From assembly GCA_963725275.1 (NCBI GenBank), contig CAVRXS010000007.1, forward strand, positions 642,338 to 706,337: a DNA stretch of 64,000 nucleotides, read 5' to 3'. The stretch's first letter is position 1, and every line of letters begins with the position of its first letter. Below the pieces are notes generated by a model. That model did no database searches. It was not told where the DNA came from and saw nothing but the letters and a program-made list of their open reading frames with translations. A program made the position numbers and the translations under genes. The DNA is from Bog-756 sp963725275 (GTDB lineage Bacteria > Actinomycetota > Acidimicrobiia > Acidimicrobiales > RAAP-2). This document shows, piece after piece, positions 17,949 through 29,483 of the stretch.

Positions 17949-18699
17949 ATGGGACGATTGGAGCAGACCGTCTCGGTGGTGACGGGGGCTGCATCAGGCA
18001 TCGGCGCTGCCTGTGCCGAGCGCCTGTCCGCCGAGGGGGCGATCGTCTCGACCATCGACGTCGCCGCGGGTGTCGACCATGTCCTCGACGTACGGGACGA
18101 GGACAGCGGTGCGCGCCGCGTTCGACGCGGTGGTGGCCGAGCACGGCCGCCTGGACTCGGTGGTCCATGCCGCCGGCGTGGCCGGCGGGGGTCCGGTCCA
18201 CCTCTTGGAGGCCGACGAGTGGGACCGGGTGATCGACGTCAACCTGAAGGGGACCTTCCTGGTCGACAAGTACAGCTCGATGCACATGCTCGCCCGGGGC
18301 AGCGGCTCGATCGTCAACATCGCGAGCATCGAGGGGATCGAGGGAACGGAGGGCGGCAGTGCCTACAACGCCTCCAAGGGCGGGGTGGTCATGCTGACCA
18401 AGTCGATGGCCATCGACTACGGCCGGCGCGGCATCCGGGTCAACTGCATCTGCCCGGGTGGCATCGACACCCCGCTGCTGCGCTCGATCACCGACTCGGA
18501 CGGCCTCGACCTCTACCGCGAGCGGCTCCGCGAGGAGCACCTGCTCGGCCGCTTCGGCCGGCCCGAGGAGATCGCCGCGGCGGCCGCCTTCCTCGCTTCC
18601 GAGGACGCTTCCTTCGTGACCGGGCACGCCCTGGTGGTGGACGGTGGGTTCACCGCCGGATTGCGGGTCGGGCTGCTCGAGCAGATCGGCCTCATGTGA
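17949..18699 (+). CDS. Short-chain dehydrogenase/reductase (one frameshift)
   Basis: This classical SDR has TGAASGIGAACAERL (NAD site), NLKG, the catalytic Ser in IVNIASIEG and YNASK (Tyr-x3-Lys), and ends GHALVVDGGFTAGL. One extra base at about 18104-18108 breaks the N-terminal frame from the rest; removing it gives DVRDEDSVRAAFDAVV. The ATG at 17949 has AAAGGGGA upstream. The stop overlaps the GTG of the acyl-CoA dehydrogenase, so the two act together, probably in lipid or alicyclic catabolism; the substrate is unknown. Confidence 0.88.
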
Positions 18700-19880
18700 C
18701 CGCCCCGAGCCGGACCCTGACCGGCCCCGAGGCGGCCCGGACGCTCCGCGAGGTGACCGCCGCGGAATCGGAGGAGTCGGAGCGCAACCGCACCCTGACC
18801 GCGCGCACCGTCGACGCCCTCTGGGAGAGCGGGCTCATGGTGTGGGCCAACCCCGCCGTGGCAGGCGGCTCCGAGCCGTCGTTCGACGAGATGATCGAGA
18901 CCTGGATCGAGCTGGCCTGGCAGGACGGGTCCCTCGGGTGGATCGGGATCGCCAACCTCCCCTCCGCCGCAAGCTGTGCCGCCTACCTCCCCGACGAGGG
19001 GTTCGCCGAGGTCTTCACCGCCCACGACAACCGGGTGACCGTCGGGGGGCAGTTCTTCCCCAACGGGCTCGGTGAGACGGATCGACGGGCGGCTACCGGC
19101 TGACCGGGGCATGGAACTTCGGTTCCGGCACCGGGCACTCGCCCTATGTGGCCGCCGGGTTCATCCCGACCGTGGACGGCCAGATGGAGGCCGGCGACGA
19201 CGGCATCCCTCCCCTGCTGGTCGCCGTCCTCCCCCGCGAGGACGTCACCTTCACCGACGGCTGGCACGTGCAGGGGCTCAAGGGCACCGGCAGCTACGAC
19301 TACAACGTGACCGACTGCTTCGTCCCCGAGGCGCGGACCTTCGAGCTGTTCACCGCGGACCCCGATGCGCGGCGAGTCGGCGGCCTTCCGGATGGGGCTG
19401 ATCCCGATCACCGCGGCCGGGCACGCGTCGTGGGCGCTCGGTGTGTCCAAGAGCATGCTCGACGACGTCACCGACCTGGCGGCCACCAAGGTCCGGATGG
19501 GCGACGAGGCGCGCTGGTCAACCGCCCCACCTTCCAGAAAGGTCTCGCCCACCATGTGGCCATGTGGAAGGCGGCCCGGCTCCTTGTGCTGACCACGTTC
19601 GGCGAGGTCGAACAGACGGTCCTCGACGGCGGCGAGCTGACCCCGTCGATGCGCGCCGACCTGCGGGTGGCGGCCACCTATGCGACGGAGTCCGCGCCGC
19701 GAGATCGGCCAGTGGGCCCACCTCGCCGCGGGCACCACCGCGATCCGCGAGGGTTCGCGGCTCGAGCGTGCCTTCCGCGATCTCTACACGGGGACCCAGC
19801 ACGTCTTCATCGGCGAGAAGACCTACATCGACGCGACCCGCATCCACCTCGGGCTGACCGGGGACCAGATCGGGTTCTGA
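18696..19880 (+). CDS. Acyl-CoA dehydrogenase-family flavoprotein (several frameshifts)
   Basis: Joined frames give about 395 residues: TLREVTAAESEESERNRTLT, WIELAWQDGSLGWIGIANLPSAA, GAWNFGSGTGHSPYVAAGFI, GLKGTGSYDYNVTDCFVPE, MGLIPITAAGHASWALGVSKSMLDD and HVFIGEKTYIDATRIHLGLTGDQIGF. These match the acyl-CoA dehydrogenase fold with a type-2 C-terminal domain, a group that also includes flavin monooxygenases of the HsaA type. The catalytic base could not be assigned. Frame breaks lie near 19080 (two), 19372, 19515 and 19690. The GTG start at 18696 overlaps the SDR stop. Confidence 0.75.
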
Positions 19881-19901
19881 GTCGCGGCCCCTGCGCTGGC
19901 G

Positions 19902-21346
19902 TCAGAGCTGCAGCGACTTGACCTCGAGGAACTCCTCGAGGCCGAATGCGCCGAACTCCCGGCCGTTGCCCGACTGCTTGTAGCCACCGAACGGGGCCAT
20001 CGGGTTGAAGCTGCCCCCGTTGACCTCGACCTGGCCGGTGCGCAGTCGGCGGGCCACGGCCTTCGGCCCGCTCGGGGTCGCCCGACCACACGCCTCCGGC
20101 CAGCCCGTAGTCGGTGTCGTTGGCGATCTCGATCGCCTCCTCCTCGGTGTCGTAGGGCATGATCGACGAGGACCGGGCCGAAGATCTCCTCCTGGGCGAT
20201 GGTCATGTCGCGGGTCACGTCGGAGAAGACGGTCGGGCGCACGAAGAAGCCGGTGTCGAGACCCTCGGGCGCCTCCGCCCCGCCGGTCACCAGGGTCGGC
20301 GCCCTCGTCGATGCCCTTGTCGATGTAGCCGCGCACCCGGTCCCGCTGGATGGCGGAGACCAGCGGGCCGAGCCGGGTCCCCTCGGCGAACGGGTCCCCG
20401 GCGGTGAAGGTCTCGGCCGCGGTGCCGCGCCAGCGTCCTCGACCTCGGCCAGCCGGTCACGGGGCACGAGCATCCGGGTCAGCGCGCTGCAGGTCTGGCC
20501 CGAGTTGAAGTAGCACTTGCCCACCCCGTCGGTCACCGCCGTGGGCAGATCGGCGTCGTCCAGGATGACGTTGGCCGACTTGCCGCCGAGCTCGAGGGCC
20601 ACCCGCTTGACCGTGCCTGCCGCCAGCTCGGACACCCGCTTGCCGGCCCGGGTCGAGCCGGTGAACGAGACCATGTCGACGTCCGGGTGGGCGGCGATGG
20701 CCTCTCCGACCACCGGGCCCGGACCCGGTGACCAGGTTGAACACCCCGGCGGGCAGCGCCGACCTCGTCGAAGATCTCGGCCAGCACGAAGGCGTTGAGC
20801 GGTGCGACCTCGCTCGGCTTCAGCACCACGGTGCAGCCGGCGGCCAGGGCGGGCGCCACCTTGGCCGCGATCTGGTGGAGCGGGTAGTTCCACGGGGTGA
20901 TGCAGCCGACCACGCCGATCGGCTCGCGCACGACGAGCGAGTTGCCGACCGTCTGTTCCCAGGTGAAGTCGTCGGCCACCTGGGCGGCGGTGCGCGAACG
21001 AGTTGAGGGGCAGGCCGACCTGGACGAGCTGGGAGAAGAGCCGCGGCATGCCCACCTCGTGGGTGATGAGGTCGGCCAGGACGTCGGTGCGTTCGGCGAG
21101 CGCCTCGCCGACTGCGGTCAGCACCGCGGTCCGCTCTGCGACCGGCGTCGCCGACCACGAGCCGGGAAGGCGGCCCGCGGCCGCGGCCACCGCCCGGTCG
21201 ACGTCGTCGACCGACCCGTCGGGGACGGTGCCGATGACCTCCTCGGTGGTCGAGTCGATGACGTCGATGGTGCCCGATCCCGAGGACGGGACCCACTTCC
21301 CTCCGATGTACAGCTCGTCCCGGACGACGGTCTCGAACGGTTCCAT
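19902..21346 (-). CDS. NAD(P)-dependent aldehyde dehydrogenase (about seven frameshifts)
   Basis: Pieces in three frames assemble to a ~480-residue ALDH. It reads MEPFETVVRDELYIGGKWVPSSG, CITPWNYPLHQIAAKVAPALAAGCTVVLKPSEVAPLNA, VSFTGSTRAGKRV, the catalytic Glu in LELGGKSANVILDDAD, the catalytic Cys in NSGQTCSALTRML, EEIFGPVL and a C-terminal PFGGYKQSGNGREFGAFGLEEF. The heavy disruption in an otherwise conserved gene points to sequence error. It converges on the acyl-CoA dehydrogenase (21 bases) and diverges from a TetR regulator. Substrate is not predictable. Confidence 0.83.
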
Positions 21347-21534
21347 GATCCTCCCCTTGTCCTGTGGAGTGGGACGCTCGTCCTCTGCAGTCGGACTCGG
21401 TCCACCGATGCGCCCACTGTAGGCCGCACCCCTCACGCCGGGATCCCCGTCACTTGCGTAACGCTTCCGATATATAGTGTCGCGAGCAGAGGATCCGTCC
21501 GGCGACCGGACGACCCCAGGAGCGACGGGGGAAC

Positions 21535-22203
21535 GTGCCCAAGACGCAGCAGGAGCGCAAGGCCGAGACGAGCGCGCGGCTGCTTGCCGCAGCCGCCGAG
21601 CTCTTCGCCGACCAGGGCATCGACGCGGTGTCGGTCGACGCGGTCGGCCGAAGCGGCCGGCCGGACCTCGGGCGCGGTCTACGCCCACTTCGGCTCGCAA
21701 ACAGGGACTCCTGCTGGCGCTCCTCGACTCCTGGCAGGACTCGCTGCTCACGGTGCTGCTGGCCGAGGTGGCGGTGAGCGACTCGCCGGCCGACCAACTG
21801 GCCGCCGTGTGGACCAACCTCGCCGACGACGACCGGAGGCGAGACCGCCACCTGGTCGCTGCTCGAGCACGAGCTCTGGCTCCGGGCGGCACGGGATCCC
21901 GAGGTGGCCGAGGTGCTCCGCGTGCGCAATGCCGAGGCCCTGCAGTACAGCGCCCGCCAGCTGGCAGGGCTGGACCGCCGCGGTCGGGGCCCATCCCTCG
22001 ACGACACCGACCGACCTGGCCGTGCTGGTCAAGGCCCTCCTCACCGGGTTGGCCATGCAACGGCGCCTCGATCCGGACTCGGTCCCCGACGACGCTCGCC
22101 TCCGCGGCCTCGCCGCGCTCGTCGGTCTCCCCCTCGACGCCGAGTCAGGGTCCGCGGCACGCCGATCATCACGCTCGATCCCGTCCCCCACCACACCGAT
22201 TGA
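21535..22203 (+). CDS. TetR family transcriptional regulator (frameshifts)
   Basis: The N-terminal HTH reads KAETSARLLAAAAELFADQGIDAVSVDAVAEAAGRTSGAVYAHFGSKQGLLLALLDSWQ after two single-base corrections near 21649 (TCGGCCGA) and 21699. The ligand domain continues with VAEVLRVRNAEALQYSARQLAGL and LAVLVKALLTGLAMQRRLDPDSVPDDARLRGLAALVGLPL. The start is GTG 21535. The stop is uncertain because of further frame shifts; TGA at 22201-22203 gives a normal length. An AT-rich island (21468-21478) in the 188-base gap to the divergent aldehyde dehydrogenase probably holds promoter and operator. Confidence 0.78.
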
Positions 22204-22215
22204 GGAGCCACGTCA

Positions 22216-23449
22216 ATGCACACTGAGATCTGCGACACGCTCGGCATCGAGTTCCCGATCTTCGCCTTCACCCACTGCCGCGACGTGGTCGCCGCGGTCA
22301 CCAACGCAGGCGGGATCGGCGTCCTCGGTGCCATCGGCTTCACTCCCGACCAGCTCGAGGTCGAGCTGACCTGGATCGACGAACACGTCGGCGACAAGCC
22401 CTACGGAGTCGACATCGTGATCCCGGCCAAGTACGAGGGAATGGACGAGATGGACCCCGACAAGCTCGAGGCCCAGATCCGTGGCCTGGTACCGCCCCAG
22501 CACAAGGAGTTCGCCCTCAAGATCCTCGCCGACCACGGCGTGCCCGAGATCCCCGAGAGCGAACGGACCTCCAACGGGATGATCGGCTGGACCGCTGCCC
22601 ACGCCGCCGGCCTCCTCGACGGTGGCCCTGCGCCATCCCAACGTCAAGCTCATCGCCAACGCGCTCGGCACTCCCCCGCCGGACGTGGTCGAGCGGGTCC
22701 AGGGGGCCGGCCTGATGATCGGGGCACTGGCCGGATCGGTCAAGCACGCGCTCAACCACAAGGCTGCCGGCCTCGACTTCATCATCTGCCAGGGCTCCGA
22801 AGGAGGCGGCCACACCGGCGACGTCGGCAGCATCGTGCTCTGGCCCGAGGTGGTCGACGCGGTCGCACCGATCCCGGTGCTGGCCGCAGGAGGGGTCGGC
22901 AGCGGACGCCAGATGGCAGCTGCTCTCGCACTCGGCGCCCAAGGGGTGTGGTCGGGCACCCTCTGGCTCACCGTCGAAGAGGCCGACATCCCGCCCAAGC
23001 AGATGGAGACGTACCTTGCCGCCTCCAGCCGGGACACAGTCCGGTCCCGTTCCTTCACCGGGAAGCCGTGCCGCATGCTGCGCAACGACTGGACCGAGGC
23101 CTGGGAGGCCGAGGACAGCCCGGACCCGCTCCCGATGCCGCTCCAGATGATGGTGGCCATCGAGGCGGTCTCCCGTGGGCACCGCTACCCGGAACAGGCC
23201 AAGGACGTGAACTTCAACCCGTGCGGGCAGGTCATCGGCCGGGCCACCACCGTACGTAAGGCCAAGGACGTGGTCTTCTCGATGGTCGAGGAGTATCATC
23301 GAGGCCACCGAGCGCCTCCAGGCCGGAAGTCAGCGTCTGACCCGGAGGGCCGCTCGGTCAGGACGCGACCGAGGTTGTCGTCGGCGACCGCCCGGCCCCG
23401 TCGTCCACACCAATACCGTCGCCCGTGGATCTCGGTTACGGTTTCGTGA
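22216..23449 (+). CDS. Nitronate monooxygenase/2-nitropropane dioxygenase-like FMN enzyme (frameshifts)
   Basis: The TIM-barrel protein starts MHTEICDTLGIEFPIFAFTHCRDVVAAVTNAGGIGVLGAIGFTPDQL. It continues with the FMN/active-site region DFIICQGSEGGGHTGDVGSIVLWPEVVDAV and PVLAAGGVGSGRQMAAALALGAQGVWSGT. One extra G near 22621 breaks the frame (DVALRHPNVKLIANALG after repair). A second break near 23298 makes the end uncertain: YIEATERLQAGSQR is probably the true tail, near 23335, while the visible frame runs to 23449. GAGGAG precedes the ATG. Members oxidise nitronates or act as enoyl reductases. Confidence 0.82.
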
Positions 23450-23506
23450 CGTTGCCCGACTTGGGCCGTGAGATGCCGCGGTGCGGCCGGACAATTGGGA
23501 GGTTCG

Positions 23507-25276
23507 ATGGGAAGAGGCGGACGATTCGCCGTGGCGGCGGTGCTGGTGGGCGGTCGCCTCGATCACCCTGGCCGCGTGCAGCAGTGGCGGCAGCACGACC
23601 TCGACCTCGGGCGCGAGCGTGGGCGCGGTCAAGTCAGGCGGAACCCTGACCATGGCCCTCGACGAGAACCTGTCGGGCTTCAACATCAACACGACGGCGG
23701 CCAATCGAGTTCGTCCTCCAGGAGATCCTCGACATCGTCTGGCCGCAGCCCTACATCGTCAATGCCGGCCTCAAGCCGGTCCTCAACACCGACCTGCTCA
23801 GCGGCGTGACCGTCACCTCGAACCCCCAGACCGTCACCTACAACATCAATCCGAAGGCGGTCTGGCAGGACGGGACACCCATCGACGCCGACGACTTCAT
23901 CTACAACTGGCAGGCCCAGAGCGGCAATCCCAGCTACACCGACGTGGGCGGACAGCCCTACGACGTCTTTTCGACCACGGGGTACAGCCAGATCGCCTCG
24001 ATCACCGGCTCGAACCCGTCCGACGGCGCAGCCTGCGATCCGGGATCAGCTGCCGACAACAACGCCGGGACTCTGCCCCAACGGCAAGACGGTGACCGTC
24101 AAGTTCTCCCAGCCCTTCGCCGACTGGCAGAGTCTGTTCATCAACATGGTCCCGGCCCACATCGCCCGGACGGTCGGCTGGAACACCGGGTTCACCGGGC
24201 CGACCCAGACCATCTCCGGCAGCTGGTACGAGATCCAGAGCTACACCAACAACCAGTCGGTCGTCCTGGTCCGCAACCCGAAGTACTGGGGGACGCCCGG
24301 CAAGCTGAACAAGATCGTCTTCAGCTTCTTCACGGACGACACCCAGGAGGTGCCCGCCCTCCAGAACGGCGAGGTCCAGCTCATCAACCCCTCGACGGTG
24401 AGCACCTCGATCGTCCAGAACGCGGCCCAGGTGCCCAACACCACCCGGGTGATCGCGCCCGGGCTGCAGTTCGAGCACCTCGACTTCAACGAGGCCGACC
24501 CGTACCTGGCCAAGCTCCAGGTCCGCCAAGCCATCGCGTACGGGACGAACCGGGACCAGATCATCTCGCACACCGTGGGGGAGGTCTACCCGAGCACCGT
24601 CCCCCTCGGGAACCGGATGTTCGTGCCGACCCAGCCGCAGTACGTGGACAACGGCTCGGCAGTACGCCACCGTCAACGACCGCCAAGGCCGAGTCCTTGC
24701 TCAAGGGGCTCGGGTACAAGATGGGATCCGACGGGTACTTCCATCCCAACGACGGCCCGCAGACCCACCAGGACCTCACCTTCACCATCCAGTCCACCTC
24801 CGGCAATGCCGTGCGCTCCCAGACCGAGCAGCTCTTCCAGGCGAACATGAAGACCATCGGCATCAAGATCAACATCCAGAACTACGACGCCAACACCTTC
24901 TTCGGGACCAACCTCCCGCAACGGCAGCTACCAGATCGCCGAGTTCGCCTGGGTCTCGTCGCCGTTCCCGTCCGGACAATCAATCGGTGTACTGCTCGTA
25001 CACGAGCTCCAACGTGCGCCTCCAACTGGATCCACTACGCCAATCCGGAGGTCGACAAGCTGTTGGCTGCAGGTGCCGCGGCAACCTCGGCGAGTCAGGA
25101 AGCCAGTCGACTTCAACCAAGCGGACCAGATGATCTGGAACGACATGGCCACGCTGCCGCTGTACCAGGTACCCAGCTATTTCGCCTGGAATTCGAACTA
25201 CGGCAACCTCGTGCCCAACGTGTCCGAGTCCGGCATCCCCTGGAACGCCAACCTGTGGGGGCTGAAGACCTCGTAG
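23507..25276 (+). CDS. Oligopeptide/nickel-type ABC transporter substrate-binding lipoprotein (several frameshifts)
   Basis: The ATG at 23507 follows GGGAGG. One base correction near 23554 gives the lipoprotein signal MGRGGRFAVAAVLVAVASITLAACSSG, with lipobox LAAC. The mature part is a family 5 solute-binding protein: SGGTLTMALDENLSGFNINT, TVTSNPQTVTYNINPKAVWQDGTPIDADDFIYNW, VRNPKYWGTPGKLNKIVFSFF and VRQAIAYGTNRDQI, ending GIPWNANLWGLKTS. At least six frame breaks occur. Anchored outside the membrane, it would deliver peptides or similar solutes to the permeases that follow. Confidence 0.85.
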
Positions 25277-25289
25277 GCTCGCTCCCTCC

Positions 25290-26270
25290 GTGACCCGGTA
25301 CATCCTCCAACGGCTGCTCATCAGCGTGGTCGTGCTCTTCCTGGCGACCATCCTCGTGTTCGTCCTGGTCGCCGAATCGGGTAATCCGCTCGCCACGCTC
25401 CGGGAGAACCCGCACATCTCCCACTCGACCATCGTGGCCCGCGAGAAGCTCCTCAACCTCGACCACCCGCTCTGGGACCGGTACTGGATCTGGTTCTCCC
25501 ATGCCATCCGGGGGGACTTCGGAACGACGATCGCCGGCCAGCCGGTCGGGCCGCAACTGATATCACACCTGCTGGTCACCTTGCGGATGGTGGTCCTGGC
25601 CACCCTCCTCTCCATCGTGCTCGCCCTCGCCGTCGGCGTCTATGCAGCGCTCCGCCAGGGTCGAGCTCGGCGACCATGTGGCCACCGTGACCAACTTCCT
25701 CTTTCTCGCCGCACCGGTCTTCGTGGTGGGGTTGCTGCTCAAGGAGTTCGTCGCGATCCCGATCAACGACCACCTCAACCGCATCGTCTTCTACACCAAC
25801 GGTGAGCAGAGCCCGACGCTCTCCGGACCCTTTCTCGCACGCCTGCCCGACTACGCAGCGCACACCGTGCTGCCGACGATCACGCTCATCCTGGTCAGCT
25901 ACTCCTCGTGGGCGATCTACCAGCGGGCGTCGATCCTGGAGACCCTGGACACCGACCACGTGCGGCTGGCCCGGGCCAAGGGGATCTCGCCGCGTCGGGT
26001 CCTGTTCCGCCATATCTTCCGCAACGCCCTCATCCCGGTGACCACCGTCATCGCACTCGACTTCGCCGCCGTGCTCGGCGGCGCCCTCATCACCGAGATC
26101 GTGTTCGGCTGGCAGGGCCTCGGCGTCTGGTTCCTCAACGGGGTCAACGACTCTCGATGTCAACGTGACCTTGGCCTACCTGCTGATCACCGCGATCGTT
26201 CGTGATCCTCTTCAATCTGATCGCAGACATCGTCTACGCCTTTCTCGACCCGCGGATCCGGTATGACTGA
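25290..26270 (+). CDS. ABC transporter permease, DppB/OppB type (frameshifts)
   Basis: The GTG start gives MTRYILQRLLISVVVLFLATILVFVLVAESG, the first membrane helix of DppB-type permeases. It continues GDFGTTIAGQPVGPQLISHLLVTLRMVVLATLLSIVLALAVG and the EAA-like loop VRLARAKGISPRRVLFRHIFRNALIPVTTVIALDFAAVLGGALITEIVF. One extra G near 25660 and breaks near 26153 and 26200 must be repaired; the end reads ADIVYAFLDPRIRYD. The TGA at 26268-26270 overlaps the next start by 8 bases. Confidence 0.87.
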
Positions 26271-27265
26271 GATCTCCGATCCCTCACCTCGTCGGCAACG
26301 GATCGAACGGGTCGGCACAACCGAGGCCGGCATGCACACACTGCCCGGCGCGCCGCCGACGGGTTCGGAGGACGGCCCCGACGAACACGGGATGACCGGG
26401 GACACCCACGGCCAGCTGGCCACGGTGGCCCGGCGGCTCGTCCACGAGCCGCTCGCCCTGGTCGGTCTGCTCGATCTTCTTCGGTCTCGCGGTCGCCGCC
26501 ATCCTGACCGGGCTCTTCTGGACGTACAGCTACACCACCATCACCAACACCCTCAATTCGCCGCCGTCGCTCTCCCACCCCTTCGGCACCAACAGCATCG
26601 GCGGCGACATGTTCGCCCAGGTCATGCACGGGCACCCTCCAGGACATCGAGATCGCCCTCACTCGTGGCCGTCCTGGCGACCGTCCTCGGCTCGTTGGTC
26701 GGCGCCATCGCCGGCTTCTACGGCGGACGGGTCGACACCGCCCTCATGCGCTTCGTCGACCTGATCCTGGTCGTCCCGGTGCTGGCCGTTCTCATCGTCC
26801 TCGCCAACATCGGTGGCCAAGCAGTCGAGCAACTGGTTCTGGCTCGCGGTCATCATCGGGGCGATCTCGTGGACCTACATCGCCCGCCTGGTGCGGGCCG
26901 ATTTCCTCACGCTGCGTGAGCGGGACTTCGTCGAGGCCTCCCGGGCCCTCGGGGCGTCCGATTCGAGACTGATCCTGCGCCACATGCTCCCCAATGCCGC
27001 TCGGTCCGATCATCGTCAACGCCACGATCACCGTGGCGCTGAGCATCGTCCTCGAGTCGACCCTCTCCTTCTCGGCCTCGGCATCCAGCCTCCCAACGTG
27101 TCACTGGGCCTGCTCATCGACCAGGGCCAGGACTCGGCCACCACCGAGTGGTGGCTGTTCGTCTTCCCGGTCGTCTTCCTCGTCGTGCTGATCCTCTCGG
27201 TGTTCTTCGTCGGGGACGGGCTGCGCGAGGCGCTCGACCCCAAGAAGTCCAGGGTCCGGGCCTGA
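26263..27265 (+). CDS. ABC transporter permease, DppC/OppC type (several frameshifts)
   Basis: After a ~55-residue polar N-terminus the joined frames give FFGLAVAAILTGLFW, HPFGTNSIGGDMFAQVMHGTLQDIEIAL, VLATVLGSLVGAIAGFYGGRVDTALMRFVDLILVVPVLAVLIVL, the EAA loop FVEASRALGASDSRLILRHMLPNA, and NVSLGLLIDQGQDSATTEWWLFVFPVVFLVVLILSVFFVGDGLREALDPK. The DPK ending is typical of DppC. About six breaks occur between 26465 and 27080. It pairs with the upstream permease in one heterodimeric channel. Confidence 0.85.
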
Positions 27266-27266
27266 C

Positions 27267-28301
27267 ATGGACGACTTCCTGGTCGTCGACGACCTCGTCG
27301 TCGACTTCGCCACGGGCGCCGGCACCGTGCACGCCGTGCGCGGGCATCAGCTTCACCCTGGCCCCCCAAGAGGTCCTCGGCATCGTCGGCGAGTCCGGAT
27401 CGGGCAAGTCGGTCACCGCCCTCGCCACGATGGGGCTCCTGCCCGAGGAGCGCCTCCGTCCAGGGCTCGATCACCTACGCCGGGCAGGAGCTCCTCGGCC
27501 TCAAGGACAAGGAGCTGACCACGATCCGGGGGCGCAAGATCGCCATGATCTTCCAGGACCCGATGACCTCGCTCAACCCGGTGTACACGGTGGGCTGGCA
27601 GATCGCCGAAGCCGTGCGTGCCCATCAGGACGTGACCAAGGGCGAGGCCATGGCCAAGGCGGTGGACCTCCTCGATGCGGTCGGGATCCCCGAACGCCGC
27701 GGAGCGGAGTCGGAGCTACCCCCACGAGTTCTCCGGCGGAATGCGCCAACGGGTCGTCATCGCGATCGCCATGGCCAACGACCCTGCCGTCATCCTGGCC
27801 GACGAACCGACGACCGCCCTCGACGTGACCGTCCAGGCGCAGGTGCTCGGATCGCTCCGCACGGCTCTCGAGGAGACCCGGGCGGCGCTGCTGCTCATCA
27901 CCCACGACCTCGGGGTCATCGCCGGCCTGGCCGACCGGGTCCTCGTCATGTACGCCGGGCGCCCCGTCGAGGTCGGCACGGTCGAACAGATCTTCTACCG
28001 TCCTGCGATGCCCTACACCCACGGACTCCTCGGTTCGCTCCCGCGGCTCGACGCAGAGGGAAGCGAGCGATTGCGCCAGATCCCGGGCTCGCCCCCCTCG
28101 ATTGTCGGCTCCTCCACGGGCTGCCCCTTCGCTCCGAGGTGCCCGATGCGCAAGGAGATCTGCGACATCGAGGAGCCCGGGCTCCGCCCGGTCGCGGGTT
28201 CCGACCATGCCGCCGCCTGTCACTTCGCCGACGAGGTGGGCGGGATGCCGATCGCGTCGATGTTCTCCGACACGGTGGCCGACCACGAGGGCTCGCCGTG
28301 A
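27267..28301 (+). CDS. ABC transporter ATPase, DppD/OppD type (frameshifts)
   Basis: The ATPase has Walker A GESGSGKS, Q-loop MIFQDPMTSLNP, signature FSGGMRQR, Walker B VILADEPTTALD and H-loop LLITHDLG. The C-terminal oligopeptide extension carries the cysteine-rich GCPFAPRCPMRKEICDIEEPGL typical of OppD/OppF proteins. Frame breaks are near 27343, 27462 and 27710. The ATG lies one base after the permease stop. It supplies one half of the nucleotide-binding dimer. Confidence 0.88.
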
Positions 28302-29354
28302 CCGCCACGGAGGGGACGCATGCGGCGGTGACCACCGGGGCGGGCGCCTCCGCCGTCGCCGACGAGGCCGGGCCTCTCCTCGAGGTCGTCGATCTGGTCA
28401 AGCACTACCCGGTCCGCAATCGGACCTTCCGCCGGTCGCGAGGGATCGTGCACGCGGTGTGCGGGGTGACCTTCTCGATCGGGCGGGGTCAGACCCTTGG
28501 CCTGGTCGGCGAGTCAGGTTGCGGGAAGACCACCACCGGCCGGGCCGTGCTCCAGCTCGTCGAGCCGACGTCGGGCTCGGTGCGCTTCGAGGGTCGAGAG
28601 CTGGTCGGCCTGGCGCACGCGGCGATCCGAGAGGTCCGTCGTGACATCCAGGTCGTGTTCCAGGACCCCTTCGCCTCGCTCGATCCGAGGATGCCGGTGG
28701 GCGAGTCGATCGCCGAGCCGCTCCACATCCATGACCTGTGGGAACGGGGCTCCGGGCGGCGCAGGGTCGCCGACGCACTGCAGCTGGTCGGCCTCGAGCC
28801 CCAGCACGCCAACCGGTTCCCCAACGAGTTCTCGGGTGGCCAACGGCAACGGATCGGCATCGCCCGAGCCCTCGATCCTGGAACCCAAGCTCCTCGTGCT
28901 CGACGAGCCGGTCTCGGCGCTCGACGTCTCCATCCAGGCGGGGGTGGTCAACCTGCTGGAGGACCTCCAGAAGCAGCTCGGCGTGTCCTATCTGTTCATC
29001 GCCCACGACCTGTCGGTGGTCCGCCACATCTCGCACAGGGTCGCGGTCATGTACCTCGGGCGCATCGTGGAGATGGGGACCCGCGCCGACGTCTACGAGC
29101 ACCCGGAGCACCCCTACACCCAGGCGCTGCTGTCGGCCGTCCCGGTGCCCGACCCCCGCAAGGAGCGCTCGCGGCGGCACATCGTCCTCCAGGGCGACGT
29201 GCCCAGCCCGGAAGCTCCCCCGAGCGGGTGCCGGTTCCGCACGAGGTGCTGGAAGGCCCAGGAGCTCTGTGCCCGGGAGGTCCCGGCCCTGGTCGACCGC
29301 GGCGGCGGCCACCCGGTCGCCTGCCACTTCCCCGAGCAGGCCTCGGTCGTCTGA
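28298..29354 (+). CDS. ABC transporter ATPase, DppF/OppF type (one frameshift)
   Basis: The GTG at 28298 overlaps the DppD-type stop (GTGA). The protein has an N-terminal extension, then VVDLVKHYPVRNRTFRRSRGIVHAVCGVTF, Walker A GESGCGKT, VVFQDPFASLDPRMPVGESIAEPL, signature FSGGQRQR, Walker B LLVLDEPVSALD and H-loop FIAHDLSVVRHISHRVAVMYLGRIVE. The C-terminal GCRFRTRCWKAQELC motif is present. A single extra G near 28872 (ALILEPK restored) breaks the frame. It is the last gene of the importer; a strong hairpin follows at 29420-29445. Confidence 0.9.
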
Positions 29355-29419
29355 GCACGGCCCGGAGCGCTCCGAGCAGCGGAAACGGTATCTTTTGGAT
29401 CCGGCTGGCGCGATGATAT

Positions 29420-29445
29420 TTCCGGCCACCGCGTCGTGGCCGGAA
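29420..29445. terminator. Strong hairpin after the ABC importer
   Basis: TTCCGGCCAC, a 6-base loop and GTGGCCGGAA form a perfect 10-bp stem. It lies 66 bases after the last ABC gene and 38 bases before the CBS gene start. There is no U-tract, as is common in high-GC actinobacteria. It could also act in the CBS leader. Confidence 0.55.
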
Positions 29446-29483
29446 CGAGGTGCGGGATGTGCCGCGCCGGAAGTGGAGGGATC

